Origin: Haloplanus litoreus | GTDB taxonomy: Archaea; Halobacteriota; Halobacteria; Halobacteriales; Haloferacaceae | Assembly (NCBI RefSeq): GCF_042677945.1 | Contig: NZ_JBHUDN010000015.1 | Direction: 5' to 3' (one strand) | Length of the DNA stretch: 64,000 nt | In this document: one piece after another, positions 8,835 to 17,301 of the stretch | How the letters are laid out: the number at the start of each line of letters is the position of its first letter | How positions within the stretch are numbered: position 1 is the stretch's first letter | Position numbers and translations under genes: made by a program | Notes under the pieces: model-generated | What the model was told of the DNA's origin: nothing | Seen by the model: the letters and a program-made list of their open reading frames with translations, nothing else | Database searches by the model: none

Positions 8835-9674
8835 ATGCTCAACGACAACAAACGAAGCCGCGCGCTCCTGTATGCTGGCATCGTCGCGTTCGCGCTGTTC
8901 GCCATCGTCCCGTACTACTGGGTGATCCGAACCTCGTTCCTGACGAACATCGCCGCGATCAGTCCGGATACGGGATTCATCCCGGCGTTCGGACAGCTCA
9001 CGCTCGAATCGTACACCCAGATTTGGGATCGGTTCGCCTTCGTGACGTTCTTCCGGAATAGCATCATCGTCTCCGTGGCGGCGACGATCATCTCGCTGTT
9101 CTTCGCGATTCCCGGGGCCTACGCCTTCGCGCGGCTCGACTTCCCGGGACGGAAGGCGCTGTTCTACACCGCCGTGTTCACGATCATGTTCCCGTGGATC
9201 GTACTGACCATCCCGGTGTACGAGGTGTTCTACTTCCTCGATCTGGTGAACACTCTGGTAGGCGTGATCATCGCCCTCTCGATTTTCGTCCTGCCCCAGA
9301 ACATCTGGTTGCTCCAGGGGTTCTTCCGACAGGGCATCCCCGAGAGCATCGAGGAGGCGGCACTCATCGACGGCCACAACGAACTCACGGCCTTCCTCAG
9401 GATCGTGTTGCCCCTGAGTCTGCCCGCAGTGGCGGCGGCGGCGCTCTTTGCCTTCCTGACCGCGTGGAACAACTTCCTCTGGGTGTTCGTCCTGACGACC
9501 GACGAGGAGGTCCGGACGGCGACCGTGGCCATCTACTACATCCTCGGCAGCGACGTGCTCCGGGAGTGGAACGTGCTGATGGCCTCGCTCGTCTTGCTCG
9601 TCGCACCGCCCGTGATATTCTACGGCCTGTCCCGCCGATACGTCGGCGAAGGGCTGGGAGGGACGCCGGGATAA
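8835..9674 (+). CDS. ABC transporter permease, MalG/UgpE type
   Basis: 279 residues, six membrane spans, the usual size for this family. The EAA loop reads SIEEAALIDGHNELTAF and ends in RIVLPL, matching the E-A-A-x3-D-G consensus of MalG-type subunits. It forms the membrane channel with the upstream MalF-type permease and is energised by the ATPase encoded at 9780. The ATG sits two bases after the upstream stop codon, so translation is probably coupled. Confidence 0.92.
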   Translation: MLNDNKRSRALLYAGIVAFALFAIVPYYWVIRTSFLTNIAAISPDTGFIPAFGQLTLESYTQIWDRFAFVTFFRNSIIVSVAATIISLFFAIPGAYAFARLDFPGRKALFYTAVFTIMFPWIVLTIPVYEVFYFLDLVNTLVGVIIALSIFVLPQNIWLLQGFFRQGIPESIEEAALIDGHNELTAFLRIVLPLSLPAVAAAALFAFLTAWNNFLWVFVLTTDEEVRTATVAIYYILGSDVLREWNVLMASLVLLVAPPVIFYGLSRRYVGEGLGGTPG

Positions 9675-9779
9675 CGCGGTTCGGGCCGCCGCGGTGGCCC
9701 GTCCTCCCGAGCGAGCGATTCACGACGAACCGAGAGCCAAATAATAAATGCAGGGACATCGAACCTGGGACCTACTAAC

Positions 9780-10946
9780 ATGGCACGCCTCGAACTAGAC
9801 GACGTAACGAAAGTATTCGACACAAGCGCAGAGACCATCGTCGCGGTCGAAGAGCTCGACCTGGACATCAAAGACGGGGAGTTCATCGTCGTCGTCGGCC
9901 CCTCCGGCTGTGGGAAGTCGACGACGCTCCGCATGATCGCTGGCCTGGAGACCGTCACCGACGGCGAGATCCGACTGGCCGGCGAACGCATCAACGAGAA
10001 GTCGCCCAAAGACCGGGACATCGCGATGGTGTTCCAGTCGTACGCGCTGTACCCGCACAAGACGGTGCGACAGAACATGGCCTACGGCCTGCATCTGAGC
10101 ACCGACCTCGACGACGAGGAGATCGATCGCCGCGTCCAGGAGGCCGCCGAGATGATGGGTATCGAGGACCTGCTCGACAAGAAGCCGTCGTCACTGTCCG
10201 GCGGCCAACAACAGCGCGTCGCGACGGGACGAGCGATCGTTCGGGAGCCATCCCTGTTCCTGTTCGACGAACCGCTCTCGAACCTCGACGCGAAGCTCCG
10301 CAAGCACATGCGGACCGAACTCTCCCGCATCCACTCGGAGGTCGGGATCACGACCGTCTACGTCACCCACGACCAGGAAGAAGCGATGACGATGGCCGAC
10401 CGCATCGTGATCCTCGATCAGGGGACCCTCCAGCAGATCGGCGAGCCGAAGGAAGTGTACCACGAACCCGTAAACAAGTTCGTCGCGAACTTCATCGGCT
10501 CTCCGTCCATGAACTTCGTCGACGTCGAACTGGAGCGCGAGGCGGACGGCTCCGGGCGACTCGTGGGGGAGGACTTCGACTACGGCGTGAGCAGTCGGCT
10601 GCTCCAGTCGCTCGATCAGTCGGTGTCGGAGGTCGTGTTCGGGATTCGACCCGAGAACGTCCGGATCGACCCCGACGCGCCCGTGGGGAAGAGCATCGAG
10701 ACGACCGTCGACGTCGTCGAGATCGTCGGCTCGGACAACTTCATCTATCTCGACCTCGCGGGGAACGAGTTCCGGATCCGCGCCCCATCGGAAGTCGAAC
10801 CGACGGAGGGCGAAACGGTCAGGCTCACCTTCGACGAGGACGACGTCCACCTGTTCGACAGCGCGTCGGGCGAGGCGCTCGTTCACGGCTACCCCGACGC
10901 CGACGTCACGGCGACCGCCGAGCAGTCCGATACGACGGCTGACTGA
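9780..10946 (+). CDS. ABC transporter ATP-binding protein, MalK/UgpC type
   Basis: 388 residues. The Walker A motif GPSGCGKST is at 40-48, the signature LSGGQ at 139-143, Walker B LFLFDEP at 159-165 and the switch His at 197 (VTHDQ). The last 140 residues form the TOBE/OB-fold regulatory extension typical of CUT1 ATPases, containing VVFGIRPENVRID. It powers the importer formed by the two upstream permeases. A separate AT-rich stretch (AAATAATAAATG, about 9738-9749) lies upstream, so it may also have its own promoter. All catalytic residues are present. Substrate is unknown, but the flanking enzymes point to a sugar or sugar acid. Confidence 0.94.
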   Translation: MARLELDDVTKVFDTSAETIVAVEELDLDIKDGEFIVVVGPSGCGKSTTLRMIAGLETVTDGEIRLAGERINEKSPKDRDIAMVFQSYALYPHKTVRQNMAYGLHLSTDLDDEEIDRRVQEAAEMMGIEDLLDKKPSSLSGGQQQRVATGRAIVREPSLFLFDEPLSNLDAKLRKHMRTELSRIHSEVGITTVYVTHDQEEAMTMADRIVILDQGTLQQIGEPKEVYHEPVNKFVANFIGSPSMNFVDVELEREADGSGRLVGEDFDYGVSSRLLQSLDQSVSEVVFGIRPENVRIDPDAPVGKSIETTVDVVEIVGSDNFIYLDLAGNEFRIRAPSEVEPTEGETVRLTFDEDDVHLFDSASGEALVHGYPDADVTATAEQSDTTAD

Positions 10947-10992
10947 TCGGCATCGCCGTCCCCGGTGGACGGCACAGTGAACGACGATCTTG

Positions 10993-12039
10993 TTATGCGG
11001 ACGCGGCGTCAGGATCGGCTCGCAGTTGCTCCACGACCCGACGCATCTCGGCCGTCTCGTTTATCGACCCGCTCTCTGCCCGTGCAGTCAGCGCCGTCGC
11101 GACGGATTCGCGTGCCTCGACGAGCCGTCGGTCCAGGCGGTCGGCGCGGTCCGCCTGGGCCGGGGTGAGCGGTTCGTCCCGGACGGCCGTCAGGAGCGCC
11201 CGCGCGTCGCGGGAGACCTGTAGCGCCTGCCGTCCGTGGTCCGTGACGAGTTCGCTGTCGTTCTGTGCCCACTTGACCTCCTGTGACCCCTCGTCGACGA
11301 TGGCGACGAGGAACGCCGCCTTCGACAACTGCGTGTCGGTGCGGCTGACGCCGGGGTCGAAGTCCCCCCTGGCGTCGATACCGACCAAGACCGTTCGCTC
11401 GGCCGGGTTGTACGCGTCCGAGGGATACGCGGCGCCCCCGGCGGCGACGGTTCCCCCCAGAAGCAACGTCACTACGACGACGCCGAGGAACACGCGCGAC
11501 GCACCCTGGACCGGCTTCAGTTCCTTGAATGGGTTGTTCCGGGTGCGTTCGAAGGAGAGGGCGTACGCCTCGCTGACGGTGTCCGCGAGGTCGTGCGTGT
11601 GTTCGGAGGCGCCGGTCACGACGACGCGCCCCGCTCCGGTGATCCGAACGAAGGCGTTGTGGAACCCACCGTACAGCACCATCAAGCCAGGGCCCTCCTG
11701 GAACGATTCGCGTGTCACCTCGTCGTAGTTGTCGTCGGACCGAATCGCCGGGAGGATCGACTCGAGGCAGTCGACGGGGTCGTCGACGGTCGCCGTCGAG
11801 ACGAAGATCGAACCCTTCTCGGCGCTGATCCCCTCGTCGACGTCGGCGAGTCGCCGGCGGACCGACGTGATCGCGCGCTTCGTGTACGCGATACCGAAGG
11901 GAAGCGTCGCCGCGACGACGCCGAGCGCAACCGTCGGCAGGAACCGAACGGGCGATCCGCCGTAGTGTATCGTCGCCCACGCGGCGAGCAGGATCGAGAA
12001 CCCGCCGCCGCCCCAGGCGACCGTCCGAAGCTTGTTCAT
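10993..12039 (-). CDS. Haloarchaeal membrane protein of unknown function
   Basis: 348 residues. Two membrane spans lie at the N-terminus (about residues 8-50) and a third near residues 185-210 (FLGVVVVTLLLGGTVAAGGA). A charged segment of about 130 residues lies between spans 2 and 3, and a C-terminal domain of about 140 residues, predicted coiled/helical with many Arg and Asp, follows span 3. I do not recognise a catalytic motif. The start codon lies one base beyond the stop of the small protein at 12041-12322, so the two are one operon. The nearby sugar genes do not obviously explain it. Confidence 0.75.
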   Translation of the reverse strand: MNKLRTVAWGGGGFSILLAAWATIHYGGSPVRFLPTVALGVVAATLPFGIAYTKRAITSVRRRLADVDEGISAEKGSIFVSTATVDDPVDCLESILPAIRSDDNYDEVTRESFQEGPGLMVLYGGFHNAFVRITGAGRVVVTGASEHTHDLADTVSEAYALSFERTRNNPFKELKPVQGASRVFLGVVVVTLLLGGTVAAGGAAYPSDAYNPAERTVLVGIDARGDFDPGVSRTDTQLSKAAFLVAIVDEGSQEVKWAQNDSELVTDHGRQALQVSRDARALLTAVRDEPLTPAQADRADRLDRRLVEARESVATALTARAESGSINETAEMRRVVEQLRADPDAASA

Positions 12040-12040
12040 G

Positions 12041-12322
12041 TTAGCCGAAGAACGTCCGTTTGAGACGCCCGAGAAGGGTCGTCCGTCGGGCCTCGATCTC
12101 CGCTTCGCAGACGGGACGGAGCTTTCGCTCGAGGTCCTCGCGACTCTCGAACCGCTCCACGTCGGCCTGCTGGAGGAACTCCGCCAGCATCATCGAGTTC
12201 CCATCCTCGTCGAGGGTGATGTTCTCCAACGGCATGTTCCGCTCCAGACGTCGCGAAGTCACCGGATAGGACCACCCGGACTCGACGATGAGTTCGTGGA
12301 CGGCGTCGGGTCCGACCGTCAT
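12041..12322 (-). CDS. Small haloarchaeal protein, possibly DUF5789 family
   Basis: 93 residues starting MTVGPDAVHELI; an upstream in-frame ATG at 12358 would overlap a good TATA box (GTATTTATC, about 12348-12356), so the later start with a leaderless transcript is preferred. The middle (PLENITLDEDGNSMMLAEFL) and RFESREDLERKLRPV resemble the small DUF5789-type proteins common in haloarchaea. That assignment is from memory of the pattern and is uncertain. The gene is first in an operon with the membrane protein at 10993-12039, one base apart. Confidence 0.65.
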   Translation of the reverse strand: MTVGPDAVHELIVESGWSYPVTSRRLERNMPLENITLDEDGNSMMLAEFLQQADVERFESREDLERKLRPVCEAEIEARRTTLLGRLKRTFFG

Positions 12323-12475
12323 ACGGTGAACGTCGGCCCGCGAGGTAGATAAATACATCGTCCCCGGTTCCCCAGGGTGGGCGGCGGCACGTACCCACCA
12401 CGGCCGGGTCGCTCGTCGGGGCCGCCGACGGCGGGAACGACGACCGGGTCGGGCCGGTCGCCACGTAGGGGAGGG

Positions 12476-13651
12476 TCACTCGTAGACGTGAAGCGACCCC
12501 GTCGCGTTGTCCTCGATGTAGTCCCAGTCGTACTCGACGCCCAGTCCGGGACCGTCCGGGACGGGAACCGTCCCGTCCGCGTCGACGGCGTCCATCATAT
12601 CCGAGTACCCGCCTTCGTAGACGGGTGGTTGGGTGTTCTGGCACTCGGGGTGGACCAGAGCGAGTTCGTAGTAGTTGGTGTTCCGGGTGGCCGCGATGCA
12701 GTGTCGCTGTGCCGGTCCGGGGGCGTGGAACTCGACGTCGAGACCGAACGCCTCGGCCATCCGAGCCACCTTCATCGCGCCCGTGATGCCCGCATCGTAC
12801 TCGGGATCGGCGCGCAGGAAGTCCGTCGCGTCGGCGGCAGCGAAGTCAGATTTCATCTCCAGTCCCCGCACGTGTTCGGTCTGGAGGATCGACGTGTCGA
12901 GTTTCTCCCGGAGTTTGCGGTGGGCGTGCTGTGAGATGCCCGCGTCACGGAACGGGTCCTCGTACCAGAAGAAGCCCTCCTCGTCGAGCGCGCGCCCGAG
13001 TTTCAGCGCGTCCGCGAACGTCTCCAGTTCGCAGGCCGGGTCGTGCATGAGGTCCATCTCCGAGCCGGCGCGGTCACCGACGGCGTGGACGGCCTCGATT
13101 TCGCGGCGCAGGTCACGGGAGTCGTCGCCGCCGCCCCACCCGTGGATTTTGAAGCCGTCGAAGCCGGCATCTCGACACTCCTCGGCGAAGTCAGCGAACG
13201 CCGCCGGCGAGTCGAGACCCCCGGCGTCGTCGCCGTGATACGTCGAGGCGTAGGCCGGGATGCGGTCCCGGTAGGTGCCGAGCAGTTCGTGAATCGGCGC
13301 GTCGTAGTACTTGCCCGCGAGATCCCACAGCGCGATGTCGATGGGACCCATCCCCATCCGGTCGTACTTCCGGAGGGCGCGCTTGATCTCAGACCAGTGT
13401 TTCTCGCGTTCGAGGGGGTTCTTCCCGACGAGATACGGGGCGATGATGTTGATCTGGGCGGCGCCCGGGGAGTTCCCGCCGACGTACTCGCCGGTGATCC
13501 CCTCGTCCGTGTGAATCCGCAGACCGAACAGCTTCCGGTGGGTCGTTTCTCCCGGATCGTACACGAGGTTGAACCCGTGTTCGTCGGTCCCGACGTCCTC
13601 GAGCGGGTACTCGAACTCACGGCTCTCTATTTTCGTGATGGTCAACGCCAT
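12476..13651 (-). CDS. Enolase-superfamily (mandelate racemase/muconate lactonizing type) sugar-acid dehydratase-like protein, copy A
   Basis: 391 residues from the ATG at 13651, which follows a TATA-like TACTTATTAC by about 25 bases; longer in-frame starts run into the divergent UspA gene. Superfamily residues are visible: K168-I-H170 on the second barrel strand, metal ligands likely D204 (HDPAC), E231 (YEDP) and E259 (QTEHVRG), and the catalytic His at 309 (EFHAPGP). These proteins abstract the proton alpha to a carboxylate; many dehydrate aldonic acids to 2-keto-3-deoxy acids. The K-x-H pair differs from the K-x-K of classic mandelate racemase. A close paralogue lies at 14246-15418 on the same strand. 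The substrate is unknown; L-fuconate, rhamnonate or a related acid are options. Confidence 0.85.
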   Translation of the reverse strand: MALTITKIESREFEYPLEDVGTDEHGFNLVYDPGETTHRKLFGLRIHTDEGITGEYVGGNSPGAAQINIIAPYLVGKNPLEREKHWSEIKRALRKYDRMGMGPIDIALWDLAGKYYDAPIHELLGTYRDRIPAYASTYHGDDAGGLDSPAAFADFAEECRDAGFDGFKIHGWGGGDDSRDLRREIEAVHAVGDRAGSEMDLMHDPACELETFADALKLGRALDEEGFFWYEDPFRDAGISQHAHRKLREKLDTSILQTEHVRGLEMKSDFAAADATDFLRADPEYDAGITGAMKVARMAEAFGLDVEFHAPGPAQRHCIAATRNTNYYELALVHPECQNTQPPVYEGGYSDMMDAVDADGTVPVPDGPGLGVEYDWDYIEDNATGSLHVYE

Positions 13652-13763
13652 ACATCCAGAGTCCGGACACCGGGTAATAAGTATGGCTGCACGGGACGGG
13701 GCCGTCCGCGGATCGACCGAGTGGCGGTAGTATTTTTCCCCTCCATCCGCGTAGGGACTGTCG

Positions 13764-14222
13764 ATGTTCGATCCCTTGGAAACGATACTCCTCACCGTCG
13801 GCCCGAACGACAAGAACCGCCTCGACGAACTGGGGGAGGCGGTCCTCCAGGTCGCGAAGCCGGCCGATGCGACGGTCGTGATCACGCACGTCTTCACACC
13901 CGAGCAGTTCCGCGAAATCGCCGACGAACTCGGCATGCCGGACCTCGCCGAGACGGAAGTCGACGAGGTGTTGGAGCGACACGAGTCGGTCCGGCACTTC
14001 GAACGGCTCTTCGCCGACCACGGCGTCGACTACGCGGTCAAAGGCGTCGTCGGCGACATCAGCGACGGCATCATCGACATCGCCGAGGCGACGAAGAGCG
14101 ACCGTGTCGTCGTCTCCGGCCGGACGCGGTCGCGAGTCGGCAAGGCGGTGTTCGGTAGTACGGCACAGGACGTGCTGTTGAACTCGCCGTGCCCGGTCAC
14201 GTTCGTGAAAGCGAAAGACTGA
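13764..14222 (+). CDS. Universal stress protein (UspA family)
   Basis: 152 residues, the typical single-domain length. The C-terminal ATP-binding signature is present as SGRTRSRVGKAVFGSTAQDV followed by NSPCPVTFVK, matching G-x2-G-x9-G-S/T. The protein likely binds ATP and acts in stress adaptation in the cytosol. It sits between, and opposite to, the two duplicated enolase-superfamily genes and has its own TATA-like GTATTTTTCC about 30 bases upstream. Confidence 0.9.
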   Translation: MFDPLETILLTVGPNDKNRLDELGEAVLQVAKPADATVVITHVFTPEQFREIADELGMPDLAETEVDEVLERHESVRHFERLFADHGVDYAVKGVVGDISDGIIDIAEATKSDRVVVSGRTRSRVGKAVFGSTAQDVLLNSPCPVTFVKAKD

Positions 14223-14245
14223 GCGGTCCGAGGCCGGTTATCGCG

Positions 14246-15418
14246 TCACTCGTAGACGTGAACCGATCCCGTCGCGTTGTCCTCGATGTAGTCCCAGTCG
14301 TACTCGACGCCCAGTCCGGGACCGTCCGGAACCGCCACGGTGCCGTCGTCGTCGATTGTGTCGATCATGTCCGAGTACCCGCCCTCGTAGACGGGTGGAA
14401 TTGGGTTGTCGACCTCCGGGTGGACCAGGGCGAGTTCGTAGTAGTTCGTGTTGCGCGTCGCGGCCATGCAGTGTCGCTGTGCCGGCCCGGGGGCGTGGAA
14501 CTCGACGTCGAGACCGAACGCCTCTGTCATGCGGGCGATTTTCATCGCGCCCGTGATGCCCGCGTCGTACTCGGGGTCCGCGCGGACGAAGTCCGTCGCG
14601 TCCGCCTGCACGAAGTCTGAGTGGGGCTCCAGTCCCCGCACGTGTTCGGTCTGGAGGATCGGCGTGTCGAGTTTCTCCCGGAGTTTTCGGTGGGCGTGCT
14701 GTGAGATGCCGCCGTCGCGGTAGGGGTCCTCGTACCAGAGGAAGCCCGCCTCGTCGCACGCACGGCCGACTTTCAGCGCGTCCGCGAACGTCTCGTACTG
14801 ACAGGCCGGGTCGAGCATGAGGTCCATCTCCGAACCGACGCGGTCACCGAGCGTTCGAACCGTCTCGATTTCCCGGTCGATGTCGCGCCACTCGTCGGAC
14901 CCCCAGACGTGCATCTTGAACGCGGGGTAGCCCATCTCCAGACACTCCTCGGCGAAGTCCGCGTAGGCCTCGGCGGAGTCCAGGCCGCCGTTCTCGTCGG
15001 CTTCGTACGTCGAGGCGTAGGCCGGGAGGCGGTCCCGGTAGGTGCCGAGCAACTCGTGAATCGGCGCGTCGTAGTACTTGCCCGCGAAGTCCCACAGCGC
15101 GATGTCGATGGGACCCATCCCCATCCGGTCGTACTTCCGGAGGGCGCGCTTGATCTCGGACCAGTGTTTCTCGCGTTCGAGGGGGTTCTTCCCGACGAGG
15201 TAGTCCGCGAACGTGTTGATCTGGGCGGCACCCGGGGAACTCCCGCCGACGTACTCGCCGGTGATCCCCTCGTCCGTGTGAATTTGCAGCGCGAACAGCT
15301 TTCGGTGGGTGGTCTCGCCCGGGTCGTAGACGAGGCTGAAGCCGTCCGGATTCTGTCCGACGTCCTCCAACGGATACGAGAACTCCGTGCTCTCGATCCG
15401 GGTGATCGTGGGTGGCAT
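14246..15418 (-). CDS. Enolase-superfamily sugar-acid dehydratase-like protein, copy B
   Basis: 390 residues from the ATG at 15418, set by a TATA-like CTTTATG about 25 bases upstream. It matches copy A (12476-13651) along the whole length, including long stretches of near-identical DNA, for example at the C-terminus (LGVEYDWDYIEDNATGS). The active-site pattern is the same: K-M-H in place of K-I-H, then DPAC, YEDP, QTEHVRG and EFHAPGP. Main differences are around residues 139-150 and 170-210. The duplication flanks the UspA gene. Subfunctionalised dehydratases for related sugar acids are the simplest reading. Confidence 0.85.
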   Translation of the reverse strand: MPPTITRIESTEFSYPLEDVGQNPDGFSLVYDPGETTHRKLFALQIHTDEGITGEYVGGSSPGAAQINTFADYLVGKNPLEREKHWSEIKRALRKYDRMGMGPIDIALWDFAGKYYDAPIHELLGTYRDRLPAYASTYEADENGGLDSAEAYADFAEECLEMGYPAFKMHVWGSDEWRDIDREIETVRTLGDRVGSEMDLMLDPACQYETFADALKVGRACDEAGFLWYEDPYRDGGISQHAHRKLREKLDTPILQTEHVRGLEPHSDFVQADATDFVRADPEYDAGITGAMKIARMTEAFGLDVEFHAPGPAQRHCMAATRNTNYYELALVHPEVDNPIPPVYEGGYSDMIDTIDDDGTVAVPDGPGLGVEYDWDYIEDNATGSVHVYE

Positions 15419-15459
15419 ATCCCGTGATTCCGGGACAGCGACATAAAGTTGCTGGACGG

Positions 15460-16203
15460 CTAGAAGTGCGAGAACTTGTCGCGGCGATAGAGGTTGAGTT
15501 CGCTCACGGTGTTCGGCGGGCGCTGTGTCGCCGCGAACGCGATGGCCTCGGCCACGTCTTCGGGTTCGGTCACCTCGCCCGGATCGAAGCGCTCCTTGAG
15601 TGGATCGTCGGTCTCCGAGCCGAACTCCGTCCGCACCTCGGTGGGGTTGACGACGCTGACGGCGACGCCGTCGTCCCCGACGGCACCTTCGAGGCTCAGT
15701 GCGAACCCGCGCGTCCACCACTTCGTCGCGGCGTACACCGGGTTGTAGGGTCGCGGGTGCTGTCCGGAGAAGCTCCCGAGGAAGACGAGATTCCCCGAGG
15801 ACGCCTTCAGATGCGGCAGCGCCGCCTTGGCGGTGTAGAACATCCCGTTGACGTTCACGTCGGTCATCAGTTCGTACTCCTCGATGGAGAGGGATTCGAC
15901 GTCCTTGTCGACGCCGAGACCCGCGTTGGCGACGACGACGTCGATACCGCCGAAGGTGTCGGCCGTCTCGGTCACCGCCGACCGGACCTGCTCCGGTTCG
16001 CGAACGTCCGTCGGCAGGACCAGCGCCTCGCGCCCGTGTTCGGTTCTAATCTCGTCGGCGACGGCTTCGAGTCGATCTTCGCGACGCGAGGCGAGGGCGA
16101 CGTGGGCGCCCGCGTCGGCGAGTCGAAGGGCTGCCGCCCGGCCGATTCCGGAGGTCGCACCGGTGACGAACGCGATCCTGTCGTCGAGAGCATCGGTATC
16201 CAT
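15460..16203 (-). CDS. Short-chain dehydrogenase/reductase (SDR)
   Basis: 247 residues, classical SDR size. The cofactor motif TGATSGIG lies at 14-21 (with ASRRED after strand 2, suggesting NADP preference), NAG at 93-95, catalytic Ser at 144 (LGSFSG), and Y157-x3-K161 (YAATK). It is preceded by a TATA-like ACTTTTAATG about 25 bases before the ATG. In this neighbourhood it may oxidise a sugar to its lactone or interconvert a keto-acid and a hydroxy-acid; sequence alone does not decide. Confidence 0.9.
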   Translation of the reverse strand: MDTDALDDRIAFVTGATSGIGRAAALRLADAGAHVALASRREDRLEAVADEIRTEHGREALVLPTDVREPEQVRSAVTETADTFGGIDVVVANAGLGVDKDVESLSIEEYELMTDVNVNGMFYTAKAALPHLKASSGNLVFLGSFSGQHPRPYNPVYAATKWWTRGFALSLEGAVGDDGVAVSVVNPTEVRTEFGSETDDPLKERFDPGEVTEPEDVAEAIAFAATQRPPNTVSELNLYRRDKFSHF

Positions 16204-16393
16204 GGCGGACGCTCTCGGGCGACTACATTAAAAGTGTGCCCGGCGACGGACTCCGATCCCCGGCGCTGAACCCGGAGCAGTCTGCCGGCGCACGGCTATC
16301 GACGACGACGAACAGGCTCGTGAGAGACACCGTCATCACGCGCGTCGGCCCGTCGATGTGACGTGCCGTCGCCGCGAGAGCCGGTAGTCCGCG

Positions 16394-17185
16394 TCAGAAC
16401 GCACTCGGCGTGAAGCCGCCGTCGACGGTGATGGTCTCGCCGGTGACGTACGACGCGGCGGGGCTGGAGAGGTAGACGACGGCGCCGGCGATGTCCTCTG
16501 GCCGACCGATGCGTCCGATCGAGGCCCGGTCGAGGATGCGTTCGTACCGGTGGCTCCCCTCGGCGTAGGCGTCCGCCGTCTGTGGGGTGGAGACGAATCC
16601 CGGCCGGACGGCGTTGACGCGCACGTCGGGACCCAGATCCTTGGCCGCCGCGTGCGTGTACCCGTCGATGCCACCCTTGGCCGCCGAGTAGGCGGCCAGA
16701 TTCTCGATGCCGAGGAGGGCAGAGAGCGACGCGATGTTGACGACGCTCTCGACGTCGGTTCGGGTGACGAACGTCTGTACCGTCCGATGGACGCCTGTCA
16801 GTTGGACGTCGAGTACCCGGTCCCACTCGTCGTCGGTCACGTCGGAGACGGCGGCACGGGCGATGGCGCCGGGCGAGTTGACAAGGGTGTCGACGGTACC
16901 GAAGCGCTCGACGGCCGCGTCCGCGAGGGCGTCCAGCGATTCGCGGTCGGTCACGTCACAGGTGACCGCCAGGGCCTCGCCGCCACGTTCGCGGACCGCC
17001 TCGGCAGTCTCGTCGACGCGCTCTTCGGACCGACTCGTCGGGACGACGTTCGCACCTTCGGTGGCGAAGGCGAGGGAGATGGCCCGGCCGATACCGCTCG
17101 TTCCGCCAACGACGACGACCGTCGATCCCTCGGCACTGATCGGTTCGTAGTCGACAGCCGCGGGAGTGGATTGTTCGTCGGACAC
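16394..17185 (-). CDS. Short-chain dehydrogenase/reductase (SDR), GTG start
   Basis: About 263 residues. It has the motif GGTSGIG, a Thr-Ser-Arg-Ser segment after strand 2, NSPG in place of the usual NAG, and YSAAK with Ser in NIASLSALLG. The C-terminus YVTGETITVDGGFTPSAF is typical of glucose-dehydrogenase/FabG-like SDRs. An in-frame ATG at 17212 lies inside the TATA box, so the GTG at 17185, about 28 bases downstream of it, is the better start. It is divergent from the enolase-superfamily gene at 17302 and likely acts in the same pathway, for example as a sugar dehydrogenase giving the lactone. Confidence 0.85.
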   Translation of the reverse strand: MSDEQSTPAAVDYEPISAEGSTVVVVGGTSGIGRAISLAFATEGANVVPTSRSEERVDETAEAVRERGGEALAVTCDVTDRESLDALADAAVERFGTVDTLVNSPGAIARAAVSDVTDDEWDRVLDVQLTGVHRTVQTFVTRTDVESVVNIASLSALLGIENLAAYSAAKGGIDGYTHAAAKDLGPDVRVNAVRPGFVSTPQTADAYAEGSHRYERILDRASIGRIGRPEDIAGAVVYLSSPAASYVTGETITVDGGFTPSAF

Positions 17186-17210
17186 GGCTACTCGATACGC
17201 ACCGACCGCC

Positions 17211-17216
17211 ATATAC
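17211..17216 (-). promoter_or_regulatory. TATA box deciding the start of the SDR gene
   Basis: On the minus strand the stretch reads AACGTATATGG, with the candidate ATG at 17212 overlapping it. The box is centred about 28 bases before the GTG at 17185, which supports that start. Confidence 0.55.
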
Positions 17217-17269
17217 GTTCGCGTCGATTCCCGGACGACGTCGCCGCGTCGTCACCACTCACCGGTACT

Positions 17270-17280
17270 GTTAATAATAT
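17270..17280 (+). promoter_or_regulatory. TATA-like box shared in design with the 33589 promoter
   Basis: GTTAATAATAT is preceded by CGGTAC at 17263 and followed by an AGGGGTA block just before the ATG at 17302. The same order (CGGTAC, TTAATAT, TAGGGGTATG) occurs upstream of the paralogous gene at 33589. Confidence 0.5.
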
Positions 17281-17301
17281 CCATTATGCAGGGGTAGGCA
17301 C

